DNA of 14,876 nucleotides, from positions 1 through 14,876 of the forward strand of contig DASTHS010000182.1 of the NCBI GenBank assembly GCA_035718085.1, read 5' to 3'. The notes beneath the pieces are model-generated. The model did not search any database. It was not told where the DNA came from and worked only from the letters and a program-made list of their open reading frames with translations. Of the stretch, positions 14,692 through 14,876 are shown piece by piece; the first letter of the stretch is position 1, and the number at the start of each line of letters is the position of its first letter. The stretch is from DASTHS01 sp035718085. Its GTDB lineage: Bacteria > Actinomycetota > Acidimicrobiia > Acidimicrobiales > Palsa-688. The translations under genes were made by a program, and so were the position numbers.

Positions 14692-14752
14692 TGTGGACCG
14701 ACAGGCCTTCGAACCTGTGGATCTGCGGGGGACGACCGGCCGGCTGTCCACA
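14692..14752. promoter_or_regulatory. Cluster of three DnaA-box-like 9-mers
   Basis: CTGTCCACA (plus, 14744-14752), AGATCCACA (minus, 14724-14716) and CGGTCCACA (minus, 14700-14692) all share TCCACA. They differ from TTGTCCACA or TTATCCACA at one or two positions. No dnaA or dnaN gene is present, so this is not evidence for an origin. DnaA sites are known at the E. coli nrdAB promoter. Confidence 0.25.
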
Positions 14753-14876
14753 CCCGCTGGGCGCCCCGATCGTGCGCCCGGGCTCTCGTCGCTGCGGCGG
14801 CGACCGAGCCCCGGCGGCGGGGCCCGGATGCGCCCGGGGAATGCCCCCGACGGGGGGTTTCGCCACGGATGGGCCC

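Larger units (their letters stand above)
14424..14876 (-). promoter_or_regulatory. Upstream region of nrdJ, no credible gene
   Basis: These 453 bp contain no open frame with protein-like composition. A 114-codon minus frame ending at 14522 is Arg/Pro/Ala-rich and overlaps the dyads, so I reject it. On the minus strand TATCTT at 14547-14542 is a candidate -10 box for nrdJ, placing the transcript start near 14535. It partly overlaps one CACCACAA copy, and the main palindrome would lie downstream of that start. I see no B12-box or other sign of a cobalamin riboswitch. Confidence 0.45.

Noticed and set aside
14692..14752. Replication origin suggested by DnaA-like boxes
   Set aside because: Only three imperfect boxes, no AT-rich unwinding region and no dnaA, dnaN, parAB or rpmH nearby.
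14522..14866. 114-codon minus-strand frame upstream of nrdJ
   Set aside because: Arg/Pro/Ala-rich, resembles no family, and covers the dyads of the nrdJ control region; it does not resemble NrdR, which often precedes nrdJ.

Overview
The window is extremely GC-rich chromosomal DNA whose codons almost always end in G or C. Several genes appear leaderless, with a TANNNT -10 hexamer ending 6-7 nt before the start codon. Together with the tandem SpoIIE-type phosphatases, an RsbW-like ATPase domain, a DUF1206 protein and a coenzyme-B12-dependent ribonucleotide reductase, this points to a high-GC actinobacterium. The class Acidimicrobiia is a guess and is not proven by the sequence. I see no IS element, phage gene, tRNA, rRNA or CRISPR array.

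Layout, left to right. (a) 1-62: the first 20 codons of a minus-strand gene running off the edge. (b) 176-5480, plus strand: a PAS-GAF-SpoIIE phosphatase, then a HATPase-helical-GAF-GAF-SpoIIE phosphatase preceded by a 9-codon mini-ORF, then a TRIC/UPF0126 membrane protein. The two phosphatases are expected to act in partner-switching control of anti-sigma or anti-anti-sigma factors, but no such partner or sigma factor lies in the window. (c) 5275-8337: a LigB/4,5-DOPA-dioxygenase-like enzyme on the minus strand, divergent from two plus-strand aldo/keto reductases. A 13-bp-arm inverted repeat sits between the divergent leaderless promoters. (d) 8304-10285, minus strand: a three-gene operon of a PAP2-like protein that lost two of its three catalytic motifs, a diacylglycerol-kinase-family lipid kinase, and an intact PAP2 phosphatase. 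This is a likely lipid phosphorylation and dephosphorylation module. (e) 10286-10484: a dyad-rich divergent regulatory region, followed by a DUF1206 membrane protein (plus). (f) 11352-11585: a convergent intergenic region with a strong hairpin terminator. (g) 11586-14423, minus: nrdJ, with an NrdR-box-like palindrome in a promoter region of about 450 bp that also holds three DnaA-box-like 9-mers.

Most notable points: a likely single-base indel at the 3' end of the TRIC gene, where CTAG would otherwise supply the stop codon for both convergent genes; an in-frame TAG between an apparent leaderless start and the body of the HATPase/SpoIIE protein; and a probable pseudo-phosphatase kept in an operon with a lipid kinase and an active-looking PAP2. 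Nothing here is clearly a wholly new system.
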